A stretch of 64,000 bases of DNA, taken from contig NZ_CP049331.1 in the NCBI RefSeq assembly GCF_011064285.1, forward strand, positions 1,488,001 to 1,552,000. The letters run 5' to 3'. The DNA comes from Vibrio ziniensis. Its GTDB lineage: Bacteria > Pseudomonadota > Gammaproteobacteria > Enterobacterales > Vibrionaceae. This document shows positions 45,392 through 54,400 of this stretch, in pieces. The notes beneath the pieces were generated by a model. That model was not told the DNA's origin and searched no databases. It worked only from the letters and a program-made list of their open reading frames with translations. The translations under genes were made by a program, and so were the position numbers. The number at the start of each line of letters is the position of its first letter. The first letter of the stretch is position 1.

Positions 45392-47398
45392 ATGAAATGC
45401 CGTTCAAAATGGACTCTGATTGCTGCTAGCGTTTGGCTAGCAGCATCATCAGTTCAGGCTGTTGAAGCCCAAATTCAAAAGAAAGATTTACCAGTTCTTG
45501 CTCCTGAAGCTCAACATGAAACAGCAAGCAAAAGGGTAACTTCTCGTTTTACTCGTTCTCATTACAAGCATTTCAATCTTGACGATCAATTCTCTCAAGC
45601 GATTTTCGAACGTTATATTGAGCTTCTAGACTATAATCGCAGTCTATTTACTCAAGCGGATATCGACTCTTTCCAGTCTAAAGCAGTTCAGTTAGATGAT
45701 GAACTCAAGGCAGGTAGTAACGCTATTGCGTTTGAAATATATAACCTGTCGATGAATAAGCGCTTCGAACGTTTCAAATATGCTTTGTCACTGCTTGATA
45801 AAGAAATCAAATTTAATACTGACGAAACAATTGAAATAGACCGTTCGAAAGCAACTTGGCCTAATGACAAAGCTGAGATTGATCAGTTGTGGCGTAAGCG
45901 CGTGAAATACGATGCTCTGAGCTTAAAACTGACAGGCAAAGAGTGGCCTGAAATCAAAGAGACGCTTTCAAAACGTTACAACAATGCTATCAAACGATTA
46001 ACTCAAACTCATAGTGAAGATGTATTTCAGCTTTACATGAATGCGTTTGCTCGCCAAATAGATCCTCATACCAGTTATTTGTCTCCACGTAACGCAGAAC
46101 AATTCCAGTCAGAGATGAGTTTATCTCTGGAAGGTATCGGTGCTGTTTTACAGATGACTGATGACTATACAGTGATTACCTCTTTAGTCACTGGTGGTCC
46201 AGCTGCTAGCAGCAAGCAATTGTCTGAAGGTGATCGAATAGTTGGCGTTGGTCAAGATGGAGAAGAGCTAGTTGATGTTATCGGTTGGCGCTTAGATGAC
46301 GTGGTTCAGCTTATCAAAGGTCCAAAAGGAACTAAGGTTAACCTTGAGATTCTACCCGATGGTAAAGACGCTAAACGTCACGTTGTAACAATTGTACGAG
46401 ACAAGATTCGTCTGGAAGACAGAGCAGTTAAATCAGAAATAATTGAAAAGGATGGTAAAAAAATTGGTGTTCTCGAAGTACCAAGTTTTTATGTTGGCCT
46501 TTCTCAAGATACGGATAAGCTAATTACTCAGTTAAAAGCGGATAAAGTAGATGGCATTATTGTTGATTTACGTAACAACGGTGGTGGTGCTTTAACTGAA
46601 GCAACAGCGTTATCTGGTTTGTTTATCACCAGTGGTCCTGTAGTTCAAGTCCGTGATAGTTATGGTCGTGTTAACGTAAATAGCGATACTGACGGGAAGA
46701 TCAGTTACTCGGGGCCTATGACGGTATTGATCAACAGCTACAGTGCGTCTGCATCTGAAATTTTCGCTGCGGCTATGCAAGATTATGGACGTGCAATCAT
46801 TCTGGGTGAGAACTCCTTTGGTAAAGGCACTGTGCAACAACATCGCTCTTTGAACCATATCTACGATATGTTCGATAAAGAGTTAGGTTATGTGCAGTAC
46901 ACCATTCAAAAGTTCTATCGTATTGATGGTGGCAGTACGCAGAATAAAGGGGTAATACCTGATATTGCTTTCCCTGCTGCAATCGACGCTTCAGAAACGG
47001 GTGAAAGTGTGGAACCAAATGCACTTCCTTGGGACAGTATTGATCAAGCTAAGTACTCGAAACTTCAAAATTTCTCAGCGCTTATTACTTCATTAACACA
47101 AAAACATGAGGCGCGTATTACCTCTGATCTTGAGTTTGGTTTTATCCAACAAGATATTGCTAAATACAAAGCCGAAAAAGATGATAACTCATTATCTTTA
47201 AACGAGAAAGTTCGTAAAAAGAAGAGTGAAGCAGCTGATGAAGAACGTTTAGATCGAATTAACAAACGTCAAGTTGCTGCCAACAAAGCAGAATACAAGA
47301 CGTTGGATGATGTGCCTAAAGATTATGAAGTACCTGATGCGTATTTGAACGAGTCGGTATCTATCATGGTAGATATGCTGAAATCATCAAAAAAATAG
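45392..47398 (+). CDS. prc: Tail-specific periplasmic protease Prc (Tsp)
   Basis: 668 residues (E. coli 682). Signal peptide WTLIAASVWLAASSVQA; N-terminal helical domain; PDZ domain around 230-330 (LEGIGAVLQMTDDYTVITSLVTGGPAA); S41 protease core with DLRNNGGGALTEA, catalytic Ser in NSYSASASEIFAAA and Lys in GENSFGKGTVQ, 25 residues apart as expected. It degrades proteins with exposed C termini, including peptidoglycan endopeptidases and FtsI processing. It is co-transcribed with proQ and followed by a strong terminator. Confidence 0.96.
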   Translation: MKCRSKWTLIAASVWLAASSVQAVEAQIQKKDLPVLAPEAQHETASKRVTSRFTRSHYKHFNLDDQFSQAIFERYIELLDYNRSLFTQADIDSFQSKAVQLDDELKAGSNAIAFEIYNLSMNKRFERFKYALSLLDKEIKFNTDETIEIDRSKATWPNDKAEIDQLWRKRVKYDALSLKLTGKEWPEIKETLSKRYNNAIKRLTQTHSEDVFQLYMNAFARQIDPHTSYLSPRNAEQFQSEMSLSLEGIGAVLQMTDDYTVITSLVTGGPAASSKQLSEGDRIVGVGQDGEELVDVIGWRLDDVVQLIKGPKGTKVNLEILPDGKDAKRHVVTIVRDKIRLEDRAVKSEIIEKDGKKIGVLEVPSFYVGLSQDTDKLITQLKADKVDGIIVDLRNNGGGALTEATALSGLFITSGPVVQVRDSYGRVNVNSDTDGKISYSGPMTVLINSYSASASEIFAAAMQDYGRAIILGENSFGKGTVQQHRSLNHIYDMFDKELGYVQYTIQKFYRIDGGSTQNKGVIPDIAFPAAIDASETGESVEPNALPWDSIDQAKYSKLQNFSALITSLTQKHEARITSDLEFGFIQQDIAKYKAEKDDNSLSLNEKVRKKKSEAADEERLDRINKRQVAANKAEYKTLDDVPKDYEVPDAYLNESVSIMVDMLKSSKK

Positions 47399-47416
47399 TA
47401 ATTTCAATGCATTACT

Positions 47417-47445
47417 AAAGCGAGCTTAACTGCTCGCTTTTTTTA
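47417..47445 (+). terminator. Terminator of proQ-prc
   Basis: AAAGCGAGC, loop TTAACT, GCTCGCTTT followed by a T-run; 20 bp past the prc stop. Confidence 0.93.
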
Positions 47446-47545
47446 TATCTCTATTGTCCATATGCAACCTAATGTGACATATATCAAATAATTTAGCGAA
47501 ATCTGACATGAGATCCTAAGCTTAAAAAAAGTGAGGGAGATCGCT

Positions 47546-48220
47546 ATGAAATGGATAACCGTTATTTTTGCTTGCATTGCATTAGCAGTGACTGGACAAG
47601 CCTTTGGTTCAATGAATGGACCGTTAAAAGATTTAACACAATTTGACCAACCGTTTCTGCTTGGGGATTGGTATCTGCTGAATCCTGCACCGAATGAAAC
47701 GGAAGAGAATTTTCTAGCCATAAAGCTTAACTTTGAATCTGATTATACGTTTGCCATCGATATTCAGAAAAAAGACTACAGTGTCGATCATTGGGAAGGT
47801 ATGTTTACGGCTAATAGTGATACGATCATTCTCGGTTTAAATAGTGATGACCCTCAAGTTTATGAATACAAAAGTAATCATAACCTTCTGTTTTTAAACG
47901 GGGTTACTTTTACAAAGGCGTTGCCGAATGCGTTAGCGGGGATGTGGTCTAGCACTTCTCTCTCCGGGCAGGATTCCTATGCGGATAAACTCACAGAAGT
48001 GTTGCTTATTCTTCAACCAGACTTTGTCTTTCTTTTTAAGGCCAGTGGTAGCGATGGTAATGAAACCACTCATCAAGGTGTCTACTACATGGAAGGTGAG
48101 CATTTAGTCTTACTTTACGAAGATGGTGAGCAAGATACGCGTTACACATTGCAGCAAGATCAGCTAACGTTAGATATGGAAGGTGGTTCAATGTATGCGG
48201 TATTAAATCGCGTTCGTTGA
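47546..48220 (+). CDS. Secreted hypothetical protein, 224 aa
   Basis: I do not recognise a family. The signal peptide (MKWITVIFACIALAVTGQAFG) is clear, with no lipobox. The mature protein is acidic and beta-rich, with two similar halves: FLLGDWYLLNPAPNE... and LAGMWSSTSLSGQDS..., each followed by strands carrying FAIDIQKKDYS/FVFLFKASGS-like and YSVDHWEGMFTANSD/THQGVYYMEGEHL-like segments, suggesting an internal duplication of a lipocalin-like fold. I start it at ATG 47546, nine bases after GAGGGAGA. A sequence TGTGA-CATATA-TCAAA (47473-47488) is a weak CRP-like site about 60 bp upstream. Its own terminator follows. Confidence 0.78.
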   Translation: MKWITVIFACIALAVTGQAFGSMNGPLKDLTQFDQPFLLGDWYLLNPAPNETEENFLAIKLNFESDYTFAIDIQKKDYSVDHWEGMFTANSDTIILGLNSDDPQVYEYKSNHNLLFLNGVTFTKALPNALAGMWSSTSLSGQDSYADKLTEVLLILQPDFVFLFKASGSDGNETTHQGVYYMEGEHLVLLYEDGEQDTRYTLQQDQLTLDMEGGSMYAVLNRVR

Positions 48221-48263
48221 GTTGTAAGCAGAATGTTTATTAACCAATTGCTTTATATTTATG

Positions 48264-48295
48264 AGAGATAGCCATCGTTGGTTATCTCTTTTTTT
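48264..48295 (+). terminator. Terminator of the secreted hypothetical
   Basis: AGAGATAGCCA/TGGTTATCTCT with a short loop and one wobble, followed by seven T. Confidence 0.88.
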
Positions 48296-48374
48296 GTTCT
48301 AGGGGTTGTTATTGCCTGTAACAAGCCTAAGATCTGTTACTGTCACATATCATTATGTCAAAAGGATTCCGGCA

Positions 48375-50981
48375 ATGGCTCAAACTCCTCAAGCCAAATA
48401 TCGTAAAGATTATACTCAACCATCTCATACTATTTCTCAAATCGAACTTACCTTTGATCTCTTTGATAATGAGACAACGGTAACGGCTGTTTCACAAGTT
48501 AAACAGATGAAAGACAGCACGACATTGGTTTTGGATGGTGAAGAACTAAAACTACAAGCACTAAAAGTTAATGGCGTAGATTGGACTGAATTCACTCAAC
48601 TTGACGCGGGTTTAGAAATTCGCCAATTACCAGCAGAGTTTGAGTTGACGATTGTTACGCTAGTTAACCCAGAAGAAAATACTGCATTAGAAGGTTTGTA
48701 CAAGTCTGGCGGCGCTTTCTGTACTCAATGTGAAGCTGAAGGTTTCCGACGTATTACTTATTATCTAGACCGCCCTGATGTACTGGCGAAATACACCACA
48801 ACAGTCATTGCTGACAAAGCCCAATATCCATATTTGCTAAGCAACGGTAATAAGTTGGAACAAGGTGAAGTGGAAGGCGGTCGTCATTGGGTGAAATGGG
48901 AAGACCCGCATCCGAAACCTGCGTACCTATTCGCTTTAGTGGCTGGTGATTTTGATGTTCTAAGAGACAAATATGTTACTCAATCTGGTCGCAATGTTGA
49001 CCTAGAAATCTTTGTAGATAAAGGCAACCTAGATAGAGCAAACCATGCGATGGTTTCTTTGATTAACTCGATGAAGTGGGACGAAGAACGCTTTGGTTTA
49101 GAATACGACTTAGACATTTATATGATCGTTGCGGTTGATTTCTTCAACATGGGCGCAATGGAAAATAAAGGGTTGAATATATTCAACTCGAAGTTCGTGT
49201 TAGCTAATGATCAAACCGCTACAGACACTGATTATCTTGGTATCGAAGCGGTAATAGGGCACGAATACTTCCATAACTGGACAGGCAACCGAGTAACTTG
49301 TCGTGACTGGTTCCAGTTGAGCTTGAAAGAAGGATTGACTGTGTTCCGTGATCAGGAGTTTTCGTCTGATTTAGGCTCCCGCGCAGTTAATCGAATCGGC
49401 AACGTTCGCATTATTCGCGGGCCGCAGTTTGCTGAAGATGCAAGTCCAATGTCTCACCCAATTCGTCCAGATAAAGTAATAGAAATGAATAACTTCTATA
49501 CATTAACAGTGTACGAAAAGGGCAGTGAAGTTATTCGAATGATACATACTTTGCTTGGTGAAGCGGGCTTCCAAAAAGGCATGAAGTTGTATTTTGAACG
49601 TCATGATGGCACTGCGGCTACTTGTGAAGATTTTGTTTCTGCCATGGAAGATGCATCAGGCGTCGATTTAAAACAGTTCCGTTTATGGTATAGCCAGTCA
49701 GGTACGCCAACAGTTTCTGTTAGCAGTAAATATGATGCAGTAGCTAAAACCTATGCGCTGACGGTCTGCCAATCAACAGAACCGACTCATGACCAAAAAG
49801 AAAAACAAGCACTGCATATTCCTTTCGATGTAGAACTGTATACAAAAGACGGTAAGGTTATGCCATTACAGTGTAATGGAAAGCCAGTTGCGAATGTTTT
49901 AAATGTCACTCAAGCAGAGCAAACCTTCGTATTTGAGAACGTAGCAGAGCAACCAATTCCATCATTATTGAGAGAGTTTTCTGCGCCGGTAAAACTGGAA
50001 TATGACTACTCAGATGATGAGTTGGTGTTCTTGATGTCTCATGCGACTAACGAATTCGCTCGTTGGGATGCTGGTCAAATCCTAATGGCTAAGTATATAC
50101 GTGACAATGTCACTCGATTGCAGCAAGGGAAAGGTGTTGAATTAAATGAAGTTGTTATCGATGCGTTCCGTGGTGTATTGCTCAGTGACTCGTTAGATCC
50201 AGCATTTGTGGCAGAGATGCTTTCATTACCTAGCCACAACGAAGTTTCTGGTTGGTATAAGTGTGTTGATGTCGATGCCGTTGCGAATGTGCTTAAAGCG
50301 TTCAAAGTTATTCTTGCTACTGAGTTAGAAGATGAACTTAGCGCGACTTATCAAACTCTAAGACAAAATGAATACACTATTAGTCATGATGCTATTGGTA
50401 AGCGTGCATTGCGCAATATTTGTTTGTCCTACTTGGCGTATACCGAGCAAGGTAATGCTTTAGCAGAGAAACAATATAATGAAGCGAACAACATGACTGA
50501 TACTATTGCTGCTATGAGCGCTGCCAACAGTGCGGGCTTGCCATGTCGCGAAGCCCAAATGGCTGATTACAGTAACAAGTGGAAACATGACGGTTTAGTT
50601 ATGGATAAATGGTTCACTCTTCAAGGTTGCAACCCTGCAGGTAATGCACTTGAAGTCATCAAGAAAACGATGAACCATGAAGCCTTTAGCTTGAAGAACC
50701 CGAACCGTACGCGAAATCTTATTGGTGCGTTCTTAAACAGCAACCCAGTAAACTTCCATGCGAAGAGCGGAGAAGGTTATCGCTTTGCTGGTGAAATATT
50801 GCGTGAACTCAATAGCAGTAATCCACAAGTGGCTTCTCGTTTAATTGACCCGTTACTTAAGTTCCGTAAATACGATGAAGAGCGCCAAGGATTAATTAGA
50901 AAAGAGTTGGAAGCGTTAAAATCGATGGATAACTTAGCGCGAGATCTTTTTGAGAAAGTGTCTAAAGCTCTAGAAGAATAA
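48375..50981 (+). CDS. pepN: Aminopeptidase N PepN
   Basis: An 868-residue M1 zinc aminopeptidase (E. coli 870). The exopeptidase motif is MGAMENKGLN; the zinc motif is VIGHEYFHNWTGNRVTCRDW (HExxH plus distal Glu in LKEGLTVFRD). YEKGSEVIRM carries the catalytic Tyr region. It cleaves N-terminal residues from peptides in the cytosol. I start at ATG 48375 (MAQTPQAKYRKDY), which aligns with E. coli MTQQPQAKYRHDY; a longer frame to 48306 would be an artefact. E. coli has pepN next to pyrD; here a DUF2835 gene and the NAD-GDH gene are inserted. Confidence 0.97.
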   Translation: MAQTPQAKYRKDYTQPSHTISQIELTFDLFDNETTVTAVSQVKQMKDSTTLVLDGEELKLQALKVNGVDWTEFTQLDAGLEIRQLPAEFELTIVTLVNPEENTALEGLYKSGGAFCTQCEAEGFRRITYYLDRPDVLAKYTTTVIADKAQYPYLLSNGNKLEQGEVEGGRHWVKWEDPHPKPAYLFALVAGDFDVLRDKYVTQSGRNVDLEIFVDKGNLDRANHAMVSLINSMKWDEERFGLEYDLDIYMIVAVDFFNMGAMENKGLNIFNSKFVLANDQTATDTDYLGIEAVIGHEYFHNWTGNRVTCRDWFQLSLKEGLTVFRDQEFSSDLGSRAVNRIGNVRIIRGPQFAEDASPMSHPIRPDKVIEMNNFYTLTVYEKGSEVIRMIHTLLGEAGFQKGMKLYFERHDGTAATCEDFVSAMEDASGVDLKQFRLWYSQSGTPTVSVSSKYDAVAKTYALTVCQSTEPTHDQKEKQALHIPFDVELYTKDGKVMPLQCNGKPVANVLNVTQAEQTFVFENVAEQPIPSLLREFSAPVKLEYDYSDDELVFLMSHATNEFARWDAGQILMAKYIRDNVTRLQQGKGVELNEVVIDAFRGVLLSDSLDPAFVAEMLSLPSHNEVSGWYKCVDVDAVANVLKAFKVILATELEDELSATYQTLRQNEYTISHDAIGKRALRNICLSYLAYTEQGNALAEKQYNEANNMTDTIAAMSAANSAGLPCREAQMADYSNKWKHDGLVMDKWFTLQGCNPAGNALEVIKKTMNHEAFSLKNPNRTRNLIGAFLNSNPVNFHAKSGEGYRFAGEILRELNSSNPQVASRLIDPLLKFRKYDEERQGLIRKELEALKSMDNLARDLFEKVSKALEE

Positions 50982-50993
50982 AAGACAAACAGT

Positions 50994-51020
50994 GGTGGCA
51001 TTTCGATGCCACCTTTTTTT
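50994..51020 (+). terminator. Terminator of pepN
   Basis: GGTGGCAT-TTCG-ATGCCACC followed by seven T: perfect 8-bp stem with a TTCG loop. Confidence 0.95.
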
Positions 51021-51072
51021 CATCTGAACTTTTTGATCTTTAAATTTCAACATAGAGCGCTTTAGTTGTTAT

Positions 51073-51291
51073 ATGCAGCATTACTACTTTTCACTCAATA
51101 TTTCTTATCAAGCGTATTTGGCTCATTACTCAGGAGCGGCAAGTTCCGTTTTAGTTGTAACAGAGCAGGGATTGCGTTTGCAGTTGCCAGCATCAAAATT
51201 TCGACCATTTCTTAGTCAAATTGGAGTAAAAGGTCGATTTAGACTGATAACCGACCAAAATAACAAGTTTATAAAGTTAGAAATGCTGTAA
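51073..51291 (+). CDS. DUF2835-family small protein
   Basis: 72 residues, cytosolic, beta-rich. YYFSLNISYQAYLAHYSGAASSVLVVTEQGLRLQLPASKFRPFLSQIGVKGRFRLIT (in pieces) is the DUF2835 pattern: ligand-sized strand pairs with a conserved basic GRFRLI segment near the end. The function is unknown; homologues occur as small stand-alone genes in gamma-proteobacteria. It lies between the pepN terminator and the glutamate dehydrogenase gene, with no obvious operon partner. Confidence 0.82.
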   Translation: MQHYYFSLNISYQAYLAHYSGAASSVLVVTEQGLRLQLPASKFRPFLSQIGVKGRFRLITDQNNKFIKLEML

Positions 51292-51476
51292 TGAAAGATA
51301 ATGCCAGATGTTTAAATAGGTATCTTAGTCACATTCTCAAACTTTTGCCTGAGTGTAAATGTTAAAATCATTAACGTTTAGTTTCTAAAACTTTTACAAT
51401 AAGGCATGCATTACCAGCAGTAGGCTATATTCTTACTGCATCCCCTACAAAACATAATTCTAATCTGGAGTCGCCT

Positions 51477-54400
51477 ATGACCGCGCGTGAGACTTTGATG
51501 CCGGTTCTACTTGAAAAAGTTTACCAACTTATTCAAGACAAACTTGAGCAAAAACAACAACCCTTGGTTACTCAACTTGCTCAACATTTATTTAGCAATG
51601 TATCGCAAGATGATTTAGCTGAAAGAAATGAATCCGATTTATATGGTGCAGTAGTCAGTCTCTGGCATCATATCAGTGAGAAGAAAAGTGATGATTACTC
51701 TGTGCGAGTTTTCAATCCAACGGTAAGTCGTCATGGTTGGGAATCTACCCATACGATTGTTGAGATTGTTGTCCCTGATGGTCCTTTCCATGTTGACTCT
51801 ATTAAGATGGCACTTAGCCGACTTGATCTTACTTCCCACTTAATGCTAAACGGTCCAACTCAAGTTGATCGTGATGACAAAGGCGCAATCAAGAGTGTCA
51901 ATAACGGAGAGGGAGATCTTCAGTCTCTGTTTCACATTGAAGTCGATCGGCTAAGTAACAAAGATGAGATGAAAACTCTTCAACAAGAATTGCTCGAAAT
52001 TCTTTTGGATGCGGCTTTGGTCGTTAAAGACTGGAAACCTATGGTAAATAAACTGGATCAAGTTATTAGCCAGCTTGAAACAAATGTAGATCTTTTACCA
52101 GAATCAGATCGTTTCCAAGAAACTATGGCGTTCCTACGTTGGTTGGGTAACCATAACTTTACTTTTATGGGCTACAAAGAATACGATCTTGTTGATGTTG
52201 ACGGCGAAACAACTCTAAAACCAACAGCAGAGCCGGGTCTAGGTTTGTTCTCTCAAAGTGAACGTGTTCGTTCAGTAAAACTTTCCGAATTCTCTGACTC
52301 AGCTCGCCTAGAAGCGAAAAAAGCCTACTTACTTATTCTAACTAAAGGCAATAAGCAATCTCGTATCCATCGCCCAGCCTATACAGACTACATTGGTATT
52401 AAGAAGTTTGATAATAACGGAAAGGTGATTGGTGAGCATCGCTTTACCGGTCTTTATACTTCAGCGGTGTACAACCAAGCAGTACAAAGCATCCCTCTAA
52501 TTCGTGAGAAAGTGGAACGTATTCTAAGTGCTAGCCGCTACCGTGTTGGTTCGTATGCTTATAAAGCACTGCACAACATATTGGAAAACTACCCACGTGA
52601 TGAGCTGCTTCAAGCAACAGAAGAAGAACTGTTAGAAGTGGGTATGGGCGTTGTACAAATGCAAGACCGAGATCTTCTTCGTCTGTTTGTGCGTAAAGAT
52701 CCGTTCGGTCGTTTCTTCAGTTGCATGGTGTACGTAACAAAAGAACGTTACAACACTGAGTTACGCCGTCAAACGCAACGTATTTTTAAACAATATTTTG
52801 GTTGTGAGCAAGAAGTCGAATTCACAACGTATTTCTCTGAAAGCCCACTTGCAAGAACCCATTACATCGTTCGTGTTGATAACAACAATATGGACGTGAA
52901 TGTGAAGAAAATAGAGCAAAACTTAATGGAAGCATCAACAACTTGGGATGATCGTTTAGCAGAAGCGATTGTGGCAAACCGCGGTGAAAGTAAAGGTTTA
53001 CCACTTGCTAAAGAATACCTGCATGCATTCCCACGTTCATATAAAGAAGATGTAATGCCAGCTTCTGCGGTGGCAGACATTGAGCGTTTAGAAGCTTTAA
53101 ACGAAGAAAACAAGTTGGGTATGTTATTCTACCGTCCGCAAGAAGAATCAACAGATTCTAAAGCGGTTCGCTTGAAACTTTACCACCGTGATGAGCCAAT
53201 CCATCTTTCTGATGTAATGCCAATGCTTGAAAATCTTGGCTTGCGTGTTATCGGTGAATCACCATACGAGATAGTGAAGTCAAATGGTCAAGTTTACTGG
53301 ATCCTTGATTTCTCAATGCTTCATAAGAGCGAGAACCAAGTTGATCTTCGAGAAGCTCGCGATCGTTTCCAACAAGCGTTTGCTGCTATTTGGAATGGTG
53401 ATCTAGAAAGTGATGGTTTCAACCGTTTAGTGTTGGGCGCTTCATTAACCGGCAGAGAAGTATCGATTCTTCGTGCTTATGCTCGTTACATGCGTCAAGT
53501 TGGTTTCCCATTCAGCCAACAATATATTGAAGACACATTAAGCCATTATCCTGAGGTCGCTAAAGGCTTGGTGGATCTATTTGTGCGTCGTTTTGATCCG
53601 AAACATAAGGGTGCGCAAAAAGGTCAAACGGATCTAATTAATAAGCTTACTGAACAGTTAGATCACGTAGAAAGCTTAGATGATGACCGTATTATTCGTC
53701 GTTACATGGAGATGATCCTCGCGACATACCGTACCAACTATTATCAATTAAACGAAGACAAACAGCCTAAGCCTTGGTTGGCATTGAAGATGAAACCAAG
53801 CGAAATCCCAGAGATTCCTGCTCCAGTACCAGCGTTTGAAATCTTCGTTTATGCACCTGATATTGAGGGCGTACATCTACGTGGTGGTAAAGTTGCTCGT
53901 GGTGGCTTGCGTTGGTCAGACAGACAAGAAGATTTCCGTACTGAAATCCTTGGTTTAGTAAAAGCACAACAAGTTAAGAACACAGTGATTGTTCCTGTGG
54001 GTGCTAAAGGTGGTTTCGTTTGTAGAAAACAGTACCTGTACAACACCCGCGATGAGATTTTTGCTGAAGGTCAGCGTTGTTACAAACGCTTCATACGTGC
54101 GCTATTAGATGTGACTGACAACATCGTAGAAGGTGATCTCGTTGCTCCTGTGAATGTGGTTCGTCACGATGAAGATGATCCGTATTTGGTTGTTGCGGCA
54201 GACAAAGGTACGGCAACATTCTCAGACCTTGCTAACTCAGTATCGGCAGAATACAACTTCTGGCTAGGTGATGCTTTCGCTTCAGGTGGCTCTAATGGTT
54301 ATGACCACAAAGCAATGGGCATTACAGCGAAAGGTGGTTGGGAGTCAGTTAAGCGTCACTTCCGTGAGATTGGCATCGATTGCCAAACCACCGATTTCAC

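Noticed and set aside
47473..47488. CRP site TGTGA-N6-TCAAA
   Set aside because: Only one half-site is good; kept as a remark in the gene entry and not as a feature.
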